Source of the DNA: Scytonema hofmannii PCC 7110
GTDB lineage: Bacteria; Cyanobacteriota; Cyanobacteriia; Cyanobacteriales; Nostocaceae
Assembly: GCF_000346485.2 (NCBI RefSeq)
Contig: NZ_KQ976354.1
Location: 6,881,269-6,945,268, forward strand
Reading direction: 5' to 3'
Length of the DNA stretch: 64,000 nt
The notes below the pieces were generated by a model that saw nothing but the letters and a program-made list of their open reading frames with translations, did no database searches and was not told the origin of the DNA. The translations under genes and the position numbers were made by a program. Position 1 is the stretch's first letter; every line of letters starts with the position of its first letter. Of the stretch, positions 35,535 through 43,754 are shown piece after piece.

Positions 35535-35735
35535 CTACGGTGTACACAGAAGTCCTAAAATCCTTGCCTGGTAAGATAAAAGCCTTAGTAGGTAAGGTTT
35601 TGAGTTAAGCCTGCTGATTCTCAATAGTGCCAGCTTAATGATAGAGGTTAAACGGAAAATCAAGGATTTCAAAAAATCATTTTCCGTTCTTTTCCGTCCA
35701 TTTGATTCCTAACTCGACTTGTGTGTACACCGTAG
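35535..35735. mobile_element. 201-bp MITE-like element with 14-bp terminal inverted repeats
   Basis: Perfect terminal repeats CTACGGTGTACACA (35535-35548) and TGTGTACACCGTAG (35722-35735) enclose 201 bp without coding capacity. A second internal inverted repeat is GGAAAATCAAGG...CATTTTCCG. The ends resemble those of an insertion sequence. It borders the ackA relic and probably took part in, or followed, the rearrangement. Confidence 0.7.
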
Positions 35736-36011
35736 CCCCTTTACAAGGGGAGGGTTAGGGTGGGGTAAAAAATATTTGATACATCAATTATGACTTTTAA
35801 AACATCCTCTAAGGAAGAGAGTAAAAATTAAATTTACAAAAAAAATGTAAATAAATGTTGTTGCTTTGATTGAATATGCTGAAATAGCAAATAATTATAT
35901 TTATCTTTAAAAAAAGTATTTATTTGTCCTTATGTTGCATATTTTCGGAGCGGGCAATGATAAATTTAGGTTTTCGAGGTTCACTCTGTGCAAATGGTGA
36001 GTTAGTAGTTT
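35736..36011. repeat. Dispersed repeat and leader of the urea-transporter gene
   Basis: Right after the MITE-like element comes ACAAGGGGAGGGTTAGGG, the same family as the insert at 19372-19435. The remaining about 240 bp are AT-rich leader with no gene seen. Confidence 0.5.
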
Positions 36012-36647
36012 ATGAATAACAACCCTACTCCGACTATTGAAGGCGGCGAACCGCTACCTTTGCATGAACTGATACACCACATTCTAGAATCTAAGACAAC
36101 AGCCACTGAGAGATTGTTTTATGGAATCCCAGTTTTGGGAACGATGCAGCTGCTCAACCAACAGCTTGCCAATCAGCCCGGTTTGAATTTTTTCAATGCA
36201 ACCTTGCGCGGCATCGGACAGGCTATTTTTGTTAACAATCCCATTAGTGGGCTGCTGATTATTATTGCCATGTTCATCCAGTCTCCCTGGTTGGGGATTA
36301 TGAGTTTGATAGGGACTGCCTCTGCAACATTAACAGCGATCGCTTTCAAATTGAATCCTAGCGCGATTCAAAATGGCATCTTTGGTTTGAATGGGCTGTT
36401 TGTTGGGGCAACATTGGCGTTTTTCGGGCTGTTTGGTGGCAAAGGAGTCTGGAATCCTAGTTGGATCGTCGCAGCAATTATGCTTTCTGCTCTATCAACC
36501 ATCGTCTTGCAGACCGTAGGAACATGGTTTGCTACCCGCTTCCCTCCTTATTGCCAGTCTCGCTTTATACAGTTGCAACTCCCGAAGAACACCGACAGCG
36601 TTTCCTGGTGGCTCGCGACATCATCACCCGATTTCGCAAACAACTGA
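36012..36647 (+). CDS. Half-length urea-transporter-family protein, probably frameshifted
   Basis: The frame begins MNNNPTPTIEGGEPLPLHEL. From about residue 65 it matches the first half of the UT family: LRGIGQAIFVNNPISGLLII, then a lone copy of NGIFGLNGLFVGATLAFFGL. About five membrane helices reach residue 185. Urea transporters normally have two such halves; the second is absent. After TWFATRF the frame gives unlikely residues (PPYCQSRFIQLQL) and stops at 36647. The other frame gives SLLPVSLYTVATPEEHRQRF and continues into EF-hands. So a one-base loss near 36540-36560, or a -1 shift, separates the two parts. Confidence 0.7.
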   Translation: MNNNPTPTIEGGEPLPLHELIHHILESKTTATERLFYGIPVLGTMQLLNQQLANQPGLNFFNATLRGIGQAIFVNNPISGLLIIIAMFIQSPWLGIMSLIGTASATLTAIAFKLNPSAIQNGIFGLNGLFVGATLAFFGLFGGKGVWNPSWIVAAIMLSALSTIVLQTVGTWFATRFPPYCQSRFIQLQLPKNTDSVSWWLATSSPDFANN

Positions 36648-37123
36648 CGGCTGCGATCGAGGGGGAGCGTCATAACGTCCTATTTGAACAAGCGTCTCCT
36701 GAAATTAAAGGTAACCTTCGCTATATCTTTGATGCTATCGATCGCGATCGCAGTGGTGAACTCTCAACTCACGAATTAGCGGCACATCTGCAATCAGCAG
36801 GAAAAGGCTTCCAGGAGGGTGAGTTGACGTATCTATTCAAATCGATAGATCGCGATGGCAGTGGAGAAATCGATTTTGAAGAGTTTGGCGAATTAATGCT
36901 GCGTCACCGCCGTCTCATGTCGAGGTACACGGAATTTGTCACGTATTTTCTACCGCTTGATGCTGACGAAGATGAATTCATCAGTACCAAGGAAATGAAT
37001 ACGGCGCTAGCGAGTGTGGGAGAACCGCCTTTATCTAATGATGAAATTGCCTTTCTGCGCGATCGCACAGGCGGTGAGCCGTTGACTTGGAATCGGTTTA
37101 TTGAAGTGCTGCTAGTGACTTGA
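36524..37123 (+). CDS. EF-hand calcium-binding protein or domain (out of frame with the urea transporter)
   Basis: The frame contains three well-formed EF-hand loops: DRDRSGELSTHE, DRDGSGEIDFEE and DADEDEFISTKE, each with D1, D3, S/D5 and E12 in place. A fourth site is degenerate. The start is uncertain. The frame is open from 36461, an ATG lies at 36524, and real protein similarity probably begins near SLLPVSLYTVAT, which fits the end of the urea-transporter half. I think this is the C-terminal part of one urea-transporter/EF-hand protein split by a frameshift. A separately translated calcium sensor is the alternative. Confidence 0.7.
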   Translation: MVCYPLPSLLPVSLYTVATPEEHRQRFLVARDIITRFRKQLTAAIEGERHNVLFEQASPEIKGNLRYIFDAIDRDRSGELSTHELAAHLQSAGKGFQEGELTYLFKSIDRDGSGEIDFEEFGELMLRHRRLMSRYTEFVTYFLPLDADEDEFISTKEMNTALASVGEPPLSNDEIAFLRDRTGGEPLTWNRFIEVLLVT

Positions 37124-37176
37124 ACCCACATTTCCCTGACTACAAAACTCAATAATTCTATTCGAGGTAAAAGATT

Positions 37177-38658
37177 ATGACCTTCACCGAACGGTTTAAA
37201 AGTTTCACGATTTTGCATTCAAATGATATGCACGGAGACTTTCTGGCAGAAGCTACAGGTGTAGCAGAAGGCCATGTGATTGGTGGAATGGCGCTACTTT
37301 CCGGCTATATCAATCAGGTACGCCAGGAAGAGAAAAACGTGCTTTTTGTCATTTCTGGTGACATGCTCCAAGGCTCTACGATTGATGTGGAGTATAAAGG
37401 TCTTTCAACCATAGAAATTATGAATTACCTGGCTCCAGACGTAGTGACTCTAGGGAATCATGAACTAGATTATGGGTTCCCTCACTTACTTTTCCTGGAA
37501 AAGATGGCAAATTTTCCGATTGTGAATGCCAACTTATATATCAAAAAGTACAACAAGCGCTTAATGAATCCCTATCTGATCCTCAATGTCGATGGATTCG
37601 ACATTATGTTCATCGGGATTATTACTGAAGAAGCTCTGAAAACATTAAAACGTGATAGAAGTATTGGTACATTCGTAAGTCTTGAAGATGCCGCCTCAGA
37701 AGTTGGTAAGATTTGCAACGCCTACAAAAATGACGACATTGACCTGACAATTATCCTGACCCACATTGGTTTTGAAGAAGATAAAAAACTAGCAGCAATG
37801 CTAAACCCGGAATGGGGTGTGGATCTGATCATTGGCGGACATTCCCATACATTTTTAGAACAACCTGCCCAAGTTAATAACATTCTAATTGCCCAAGCTG
37901 GAGTTGGCACAGACCAAATTGGACGCTTTGATGTTGTAGTGGATGACGATACTAACAGCATCGTTGAATGGAAGTGGCAACTCCTCCCTGTGGATAGTAA
38001 TTTGGCACCGCCAGATCCCGAAATCGAAAAGCTGATCGCTACCTTTAAAGAAGATGTAGATCGTAAATACAATCGACTAATTGGACGACTAGCCCGTAAA
38101 CTGACTCATCCTAGGCGTGAAGAAGAAACTGAATTGGGTAACTTATTCGCTGATATTTTTGCTCAACTAGATAAGTTAGATGTAGTTTTTGTAGCCAGTG
38201 GTGCAATCCGGGGAACAGAATTAGGACCGCTAGTAACATTGAGCGATCTCAAACAAATCTTTCCTTACGAAGATCCTATACGTAAATATAGGGTTACAGG
38301 CGTACATCTCACCAAAATATTCGCACACATTATGAGATTAGAAAACAGAATACCCGGTGAAAGTGAGTATCTTCAGGTCAGTAAAGCTGTTAAGGCCGTT
38401 TATAGAGACACTGAAGAAAAGCTTGAATCTTTAAGCATTAATGGACAACCTGTACAAGACGACCAACACTACACCATCTGTATGGATGGCTATCGTTTCC
38501 AAAATTCAGAGCATATTCTAGGCATGACCCATGAAGAATTAACAAAATTAGCTACTCCAAAGGTAGTCACAACATCTTGCCAGGATGTCATTGAAGAATA
38601 CTTTAGTCATCATCAAAATCTTGACAGCTATATCGAAGGAAGATTTGTCTACAAGTAA
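37177..38658 (+). CDS. Bifunctional metallophosphatase/5'-nucleotidase
   Basis: A 493-residue UshA-family enzyme. The N-terminal metallophosphoesterase domain carries SNDMHGDF, ISGDMLQGS, TLGNHELDYG and IIGGHSHTF, the complete dimetal set. The C-terminal 5'-nucleotidase domain (about 300-490) includes SGAIRGTELGP, the FPYEDP loop and a late MDGYRFQN. Family enzymes remove phosphate from nucleoside 5'-monophosphates. No signal peptide is seen, unlike the classic periplasmic members, so it may act inside the cell. It is followed after 46 bp by a nucleoside hydrolase, which would use its product. Confidence 0.92.
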   Translation: MTFTERFKSFTILHSNDMHGDFLAEATGVAEGHVIGGMALLSGYINQVRQEEKNVLFVISGDMLQGSTIDVEYKGLSTIEIMNYLAPDVVTLGNHELDYGFPHLLFLEKMANFPIVNANLYIKKYNKRLMNPYLILNVDGFDIMFIGIITEEALKTLKRDRSIGTFVSLEDAASEVGKICNAYKNDDIDLTIILTHIGFEEDKKLAAMLNPEWGVDLIIGGHSHTFLEQPAQVNNILIAQAGVGTDQIGRFDVVVDDDTNSIVEWKWQLLPVDSNLAPPDPEIEKLIATFKEDVDRKYNRLIGRLARKLTHPRREEETELGNLFADIFAQLDKLDVVFVASGAIRGTELGPLVTLSDLKQIFPYEDPIRKYRVTGVHLTKIFAHIMRLENRIPGESEYLQVSKAVKAVYRDTEEKLESLSINGQPVQDDQHYTICMDGYRFQNSEHILGMTHEELTKLATPKVVTTSCQDVIEEYFSHHQNLDSYIEGRFVYK

Positions 38659-38704
38659 AGGTTTTATATCGCCTTCAGATAAGTTCTATGGAGTAGCAAT
38701 TAGC

Positions 38705-39688
38705 ATGATAGTCCTTCAAAACCAGATCGTACCAGTAATAATAGATACAGACGGTGGTGTTGATGATGCCTTAGCTCTGATTATGGCATTGAATTCACCT
38801 AAATTAGACCTAAAAGCAATTACCGTTGTAGCTGGCAATATTAACGTAGATCAAGCTGCTAATAATGTGTTGCGCGTAGTGAGTATTGTTGAACCCGATA
38901 CTTCGCTCATTGTTGCCAAAGGCTGTGAAAAACCACTTGTGAAACCTCCGTTCAATGCAGCAGGAATTCATGGTGGAGATGGTTTGGGTGAGTTAGAGCA
39001 ATTTAAGGAAGCGGATGGTACACCGCGCTACCCCAAACTTACTACTAAGCCATCTACAGAGAATGCTATTAATCTGCTTCTCAAGGCAGCTCAAGAGTAC
39101 GATAATCTGACCATTATTGCTTTAGGACCGCTTACGAATGTAGCAACAGCGATTCAGAAAGATGCCACAACCATGAAAAAAATAGGGCGGATTATCATCA
39201 TGGGTGGGGCTGTTACTGTACCCGGAAATATTACAGCAGCAGCTGAATTTAACTTTTTTGTAGATCCCGATGCGGCTCAAGTCGTCATGGAGTCGGGAAT
39301 TCCCTTGACTTTGGTTGGTTTAGATGTGGCGATGAAAGCCCCTCTACCACGCCAAGTTGTTGAAGATAATTTACAGCGTCGTCCTTCAAAAGTCACCCAG
39401 TTTATTGCCGACTGCACGGGAATTTATATGGCTTTCTATCGTGACAATGAAGGCTTTTATGGGTGTTATTTACACGATCCCTTGGCGATGGCGGTTGCAA
39501 TAGATCCCAGTTTGGTAACTACAGAATCGCTGCATATGATGGTTGAAATTCAGGGACGATTTACGACTGGAATGTCACTAGCCGATCGACGCGATCGCAG
39601 AGATGAGAAAACTAACGCTCCCAACGTAGAGGCTTGCTTAGATGTGGATACTGAACGCTTTTTACGTCTATTCGATCAACTTGTCTGA
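38705..39688 (+). CDS. Inosine-uridine-preferring nucleoside hydrolase
   Basis: A 327-residue nucleoside N-ribohydrolase. The metal motif is near the start, PVIIDTDGGVDDALALIMAL, with further family phrases IHGGDGLGEL, IALGPLTNVATAI, IIIMGGAV and FNFFVDPDAA. A late HDPLAMAVAI contains the catalytic histidine. It splits nucleosides into base and ribose. The reading frame is open upstream into the 5'-nucleotidase gene, but the ATG at 38705, 46 bp after its stop, gives the normal N terminus and has GGAG at about 38689. Together with the nucleotidase it suggests nucleotide salvage or breakdown. Confidence 0.92.
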   Translation: MIVLQNQIVPVIIDTDGGVDDALALIMALNSPKLDLKAITVVAGNINVDQAANNVLRVVSIVEPDTSLIVAKGCEKPLVKPPFNAAGIHGGDGLGELEQFKEADGTPRYPKLTTKPSTENAINLLLKAAQEYDNLTIIALGPLTNVATAIQKDATTMKKIGRIIIMGGAVTVPGNITAAAEFNFFVDPDAAQVVMESGIPLTLVGLDVAMKAPLPRQVVEDNLQRRPSKVTQFIADCTGIYMAFYRDNEGFYGCYLHDPLAMAVAIDPSLVTTESLHMMVEIQGRFTTGMSLADRRDRRDEKTNAPNVEACLDVDTERFLRLFDQLV

Positions 39689-39762
39689 TGAGTGATATGT
39701 GAGTGGATACCTTTCCACTGTTAAACTACTTACTAGTAAAACTTAATAAATAAGAGTGAACA

Positions 39763-42159
39763 ATGAATAATAACTCTCAAAACAATGGGTTAGGCGCAAA
39801 TAATGGACTGAATAAATTCTTCAAATTTGGAGACGTTCCCCATCTTGAAGGTTTGGGAACTCGTTCAGTGGAAGCATGGTTTTTAGGTACAAAAGCAGAA
39901 AATGTTGATGAATTTGAGCGTTTAGTTGTAGAAGCGATTCGCGACCACGCATTTTGGCGTCGAAACTTTCATCCTGGCGATCCAACTCATGTTACCGAGC
40001 AAATTAAACGACAACCAGATTACTTACAAGCGATTGATAGTCTCAAGGAAAATTACCGTTCGTTGCTAGCGTTTTTGAAGAAATCTGTGCCTTTCTTCAG
40101 TATGCGCTACCAAGGTCATATGAACTGGGATATGACAATGCCATCAATCTTGGGCTATTTTGCAGCAATGCTGTATAACCCAAATAATGTGGCTTTTGAA
40201 GGGTCAAGCGCAACAACGCTTTTGGAAATTTTGGTAGGAGACGACCTTTGCCGAATGCTGGGATACAGCATAGCAGATGAGGCAGAAATCGAAAAAGGAG
40301 CTATTCGCCCCTGGGGACATATTACTTGTGGGGGAACTGTTGCCAATATTGAGGCAATTTGGTCAGCAAGAAACTTGAAATTCTATCCCCTTGCCTTGCA
40401 AGCAGCTTTGCAAAATGAAGTGTCACTTAAAGCCGCACAAGATATTAATATTTCTTTACCTACTGGTGGGTTAAAACCTCTTATTGAACTGGACACTTGG
40501 TCTGTACTTAACTTAAAAGGTGATGACATTCTGGCATTACCAACTCGACTCTATCAGGAGTATCAGATTAAGAGTGAAACCCTCACAGAAGTCTTGTCTG
40601 AGTATTCGCTGCAAAACCTTGGAATGGCGCAATTTTCAAATCGCTTCCTCAGCAACATCAAGTCTTCTCCTGTCTTCCTCGTACCTGCAACCAAACATTA
40701 TTCATTTCCAAAAGCAGCTGCTTTGCTGGGAATTGGAGCGTCAAACCTGATTGACGTTCCTGTCGATGAAGACGCCAGGATGAGTATTGCTGAAGTTAGA
40801 AAGATTCTTCAAGTTTGTCTAGCTGAACGCAAACCTGTGTATACTGTAGTTTCGGTCATGGGAAGTACAGAAGAAAGTGCAACTGACCCCCTTAAAGATA
40901 TTCTGGAACTGCGAGAAGAATTTCGCTCTCAAGGGCTAGAATTTACAGTTCACGCTGATGCGGCTTGGGGTGGTTATTTTGCTTGTTTGCTTCGTGAAGA
41001 TGAGACTAACAATTCAATAGAACTTACGAAGACAAAAGAAGAATCACTCCTTGAGATTGGATTAAGTTCTTATGTCACCAAGCAGTTCCAAGTCTTAGGC
41101 AAAGCTGATTCCATCACGGTAGACCCTCATAAATCCGGATACATTCCTTACCCAGCCGGAGCATTATGCTATCGCAATTCAGCAATGCGGGATTTAGTGA
41201 CGTTTGCTGCTCCCTATATGTACCATGGTGAAGCAGAACCCACTGTTGGTATATATGGTTTGGAGGGATCAAAGCCAGGAGCCGCCGCAGCCTCTGTTTA
41301 TCTCAGCCATCAGGTTATTCGTCCAACAAAGAGTGGATACGGCAAAATTATTGGTAAGGCTCTATTCAATTGTAAGAAACTTTATGCGCGGCTCCTCTGT
41401 ATGGCGCATCCAGACGACAGATTTGTTGTCGTTCCCGTCCCTCGACTTCCCGCAGAAATCTCTGGTTCTAATGTAGAGGAACAAATTCAATTCATTCGTG
41501 AAAGAATTGATAAAGCAAGTAACGATCAACTCTTGGCTGATAAAGAAGCAATGCACCTGCTTTCAGAAATCGGTCCAGACCAAAATATCATCACCTACGC
41601 GTTTAATTTCAAAAATCCTGACGGTTCGCTCAACACAGATTTAGCTTTGGCAAACCGTTTGAACAGAGCTATCTATGATAAGCTCAGCATCGATCCGGGT
41701 GAGGATATTTATAGTTATAAACTTATCGTCAGTACCACAGATTTTGATATTGCTCATTACGGAGAAGTTTTTATCGAAAACTACAAACGCCGTCTGTTAG
41801 GAGTATCTAACGCACCTGGCTCTTCAATCACGGTACTACGCTCTACAGTACTCGATCCGTGGCTTACAGAAACATCAAAGAGTTCATTTCTCAATCTTAT
41901 TGAACATGAGTTGCGTAACTGCGTTTCTGATTCTCTGTTCCGAGATGCTCTTCTTCAAGTGTTTGAAGATATTGACAAAAATAAAGATGGAGTTTTGGAA
42001 ATCTCTGAAATTGAGTCTAAATTCAAAGCTTTGGGTTATGGAGATAAAGACATCAATATGTTCTGGAACATGAGCGATGTCAACAAAGATAGTACTTTGT
42101 CAATAGAAGAATTTGTACAACACTTCTCACAATTCCTAGTATTGTCATCTCGCCATTAA
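39763..42159 (+). CDS. PLP-dependent amino acid decarboxylase with C-terminal EF-hands
   Basis: A 798-residue protein. Residues about 30-660 form a group II (glutamate/tyrosine/aromatic-type) PLP decarboxylase: WGHITCGGTVANIEAIW, HADAAWGGYF with the PLP-binding aspartate, and K457 in DPHKSGYIPYPAGA as the Schiff-base lysine. Residues about 725-790 carry two EF-hand loops, DKNKDGVLEISE (from D738) and DVNKDSTLSIEE. The fusion implies calcium control of the enzyme, which is inference. The amino acid substrate is unknown. It closes the co-directional cluster that starts with the EF-hand urea-transporter gene, sharing EF-hands with it. Confidence 0.9.
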   Translation: MNNNSQNNGLGANNGLNKFFKFGDVPHLEGLGTRSVEAWFLGTKAENVDEFERLVVEAIRDHAFWRRNFHPGDPTHVTEQIKRQPDYLQAIDSLKENYRSLLAFLKKSVPFFSMRYQGHMNWDMTMPSILGYFAAMLYNPNNVAFEGSSATTLLEILVGDDLCRMLGYSIADEAEIEKGAIRPWGHITCGGTVANIEAIWSARNLKFYPLALQAALQNEVSLKAAQDINISLPTGGLKPLIELDTWSVLNLKGDDILALPTRLYQEYQIKSETLTEVLSEYSLQNLGMAQFSNRFLSNIKSSPVFLVPATKHYSFPKAAALLGIGASNLIDVPVDEDARMSIAEVRKILQVCLAERKPVYTVVSVMGSTEESATDPLKDILELREEFRSQGLEFTVHADAAWGGYFACLLREDETNNSIELTKTKEESLLEIGLSSYVTKQFQVLGKADSITVDPHKSGYIPYPAGALCYRNSAMRDLVTFAAPYMYHGEAEPTVGIYGLEGSKPGAAAASVYLSHQVIRPTKSGYGKIIGKALFNCKKLYARLLCMAHPDDRFVVVPVPRLPAEISGSNVEEQIQFIRERIDKASNDQLLADKEAMHLLSEIGPDQNIITYAFNFKNPDGSLNTDLALANRLNRAIYDKLSIDPGEDIYSYKLIVSTTDFDIAHYGEVFIENYKRRLLGVSNAPGSSITVLRSTVLDPWLTETSKSSFLNLIEHELRNCVSDSLFRDALLQVFEDIDKNKDGVLEISEIESKFKALGYGDKDINMFWNMSDVNKDSTLSIEEFVQHFSQFLVLSSRH

Positions 42160-42311
42160 TGGCAAATACGCATATCAATGCATATTTTACTTAGAGATTG
42201 TTAGCAGTGAGTTGCTTTGTAGTTAGTGGTGAAAACTTTACTTTATAAGTGTTACAACTACTAACTACTACATTAACAATTTGGTTGGAATAGGCAACCA
42301 CTGATTGCAAA

Positions 42312-42503
42312 ATGTTTCATCACTCCCTCCTGTTTATGAGAAACTTTCTGAAAAGCTTTCCTGGCGCAATTACTTTCTCCTACCTACTTTTTTTCACCAA
42401 TTGCGGAGTGGCTGAGCCGCCTCTAACCAATACAACAAATAGTCTTGTTGGTCAAGTGACCTCAGTTAGCCAATTGACAGATGTGCAGCCTACAGATTGG
42501 GCA
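42312..42503 (+). pseudogene. N-terminal relic of an SLH-domain lipoprotein
   Basis: After a short leader with a lipobox-like LLFFTNCG, the frame reads SLVGQVTSVSQLTDVQPTDWA, the exact style in which cyanobacterial SLH-domain outer-membrane proteins begin their first SLH repeat. The following bases belong to the opposite-strand CheR relic, and the frame ends as nonsense at 42626. Only the first about 64 codons are genuine. Confidence 0.7.
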
Positions 42504-42509
42504 GCTAAC

Positions 42510-42871
42510 CCAGCTTCAGTAAGTGCGATCGCGATCGAGTATGGTTCTTCACCTGTTGAACATGGTATACTCAAGACACGCATTACTCGATCGCGATGGT
42601 TTGGAAACCATTCAGACATGACATAGCGGCTTAAAAATACAAAAGGTTCTCTGTCCCGAAAAAACCACGTCTCTGGCACGACTACCATTTCAATCAATTG
42701 TTCTAGTTCCTGAGTTGATGTTTGCAATCGTACCAGATAATCTGTTATGTCAGTCAAACCACAATTTGCCATGCATTGAGAAATTGCTCTCTTCATGGTG
42801 ACAGAGCCAAGGGTACTCGGATCTAACCCTATCTTCTGTTTCAGTAAATTCTCAATTGATAACTGAGTCAT
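42510..42871 (-). pseudogene. N-terminal relic of a CheR-type chemotaxis methyltransferase
   Basis: The frame from 42871 reads MTQLSIENLLKQKIGLDPST, then ELEQLIEMVVVPETWFFRDR and VLSIPCSTGEEPYSIAIALT. These are the CheR N-terminal helical domain and the SAM-binding motif I. Shortly after that (near 42510) the sequence becomes unrelated and the frame stops at 42452. The catalytic domain is missing. It is joined tail-to-tail to the SLH relic, each losing its 3' part at the same junction. Confidence 0.8.
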
Positions 42872-42954
42872 GATTCAGCTTGTCTAAACGAGCTAAGCCA
42901 AAAATACTATTTTTTCACGATTTATATTTTATCGTACTTTTGTCAATATGGACT

Positions 42955-43265
42955 TCACGATCTCCGGGTTTTAGCAGTTGCCAATTCTTCTGAACAAACC
43001 CAGGCGCAATGGAAGCCAAAGGGAACTCGTTGAGGGAGTATCACGCGGGCTACTGGTTCAGCAATGATATTTTGGGCATCTAAAACCAGCAATTCTGAAC
43101 GCTTTTCAACAGCATCATGAATATAAGTTAATACCCATCCGTCGTCTTCAGCTTTGCCATTGGGACGAGGAGCAAAGACACATTCACCGCCAAACCGTCC
43201 ACAACCAAAATATTTAGATTGCGCTGTTCCGACTTCTAAATCATACAAAGTACAAATAGCCGCTG
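42955..43265 (-). pseudogene. C-terminal relic of a carotenoid oxygenase
   Basis: From about 43265 the minus strand gives LYDLEVGTAQSKYFGCGRFG, then ECVFAPRPNGKAEDDGWVLT and LPQRVPFGFHCAWV. This is the conserved C-terminal end of RPE65/carotenoid cleavage oxygenases, including the last iron-binding histidine in GFHCAW. Everything upstream (over 300 residues) is missing; the open frame to 43446 is not family sequence. Confidence 0.8.
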
Positions 43266-43545
43266 ATGGCAAGGTCATGATTGAAGAATTAGATTTGGTG
43301 CGCCAGTTCATTTGGGATAAGGTAAATAAGAACAAACTTGTGATTGACTTCTTCGATTGCATATAAAACTTCCACTGGATGAGTTCAAAGCAAACTTTGA
43401 GTCGATCGCAAGGATTAATCAAGACTTTGTGATGACTCAACAACATTCTCTAGCGATTTGGAATATTTTTGCTTATCTTGAAACTTTAGCCACCACAAAC
43501 GAATTAATCGAGTTTTCCTTATTGCTAAACAAAGGTGATATCTGA
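43266..43545 (+). other. Unrecognised coding-like fragments
   Basis: On the plus strand, two adjacent frames read plausible protein: MIEELDLVRQFIWDKVNKNK up to 43366 and LPLDEFKANFESIARINQDF up to 43545. They could be one frameshifted short gene or a relic. I do not recognise a family, and neither has a clear ribosome site. Confidence 0.3.
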
Positions 43546-43754
43546 ACATGATTCACCAAGATTGGGGTAGAACCAGAATAGTCTTTCCCAGCTTTTGGCA
43601 ATAGCTGACACTACCATCACTCTCATGACAGTTGAGGATGTGGAAAGTAGGGTGATAAAAGTAAAATAGAAAACTCCAGTCACGAGTTTGTCGGCTTTCC
43701 ATGTTGCAGCCCGTCGTTAAGCCGGATGCGAACATGGTCAATTGAGGATACCTT

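Noticed and set aside
43553-43741. 62-codon minus-strand frame before the ABC exporter
   Set aside because: Cys/Phe/His-rich, no family resemblance, no ribosome site, and it covers the exporter's promoter region.
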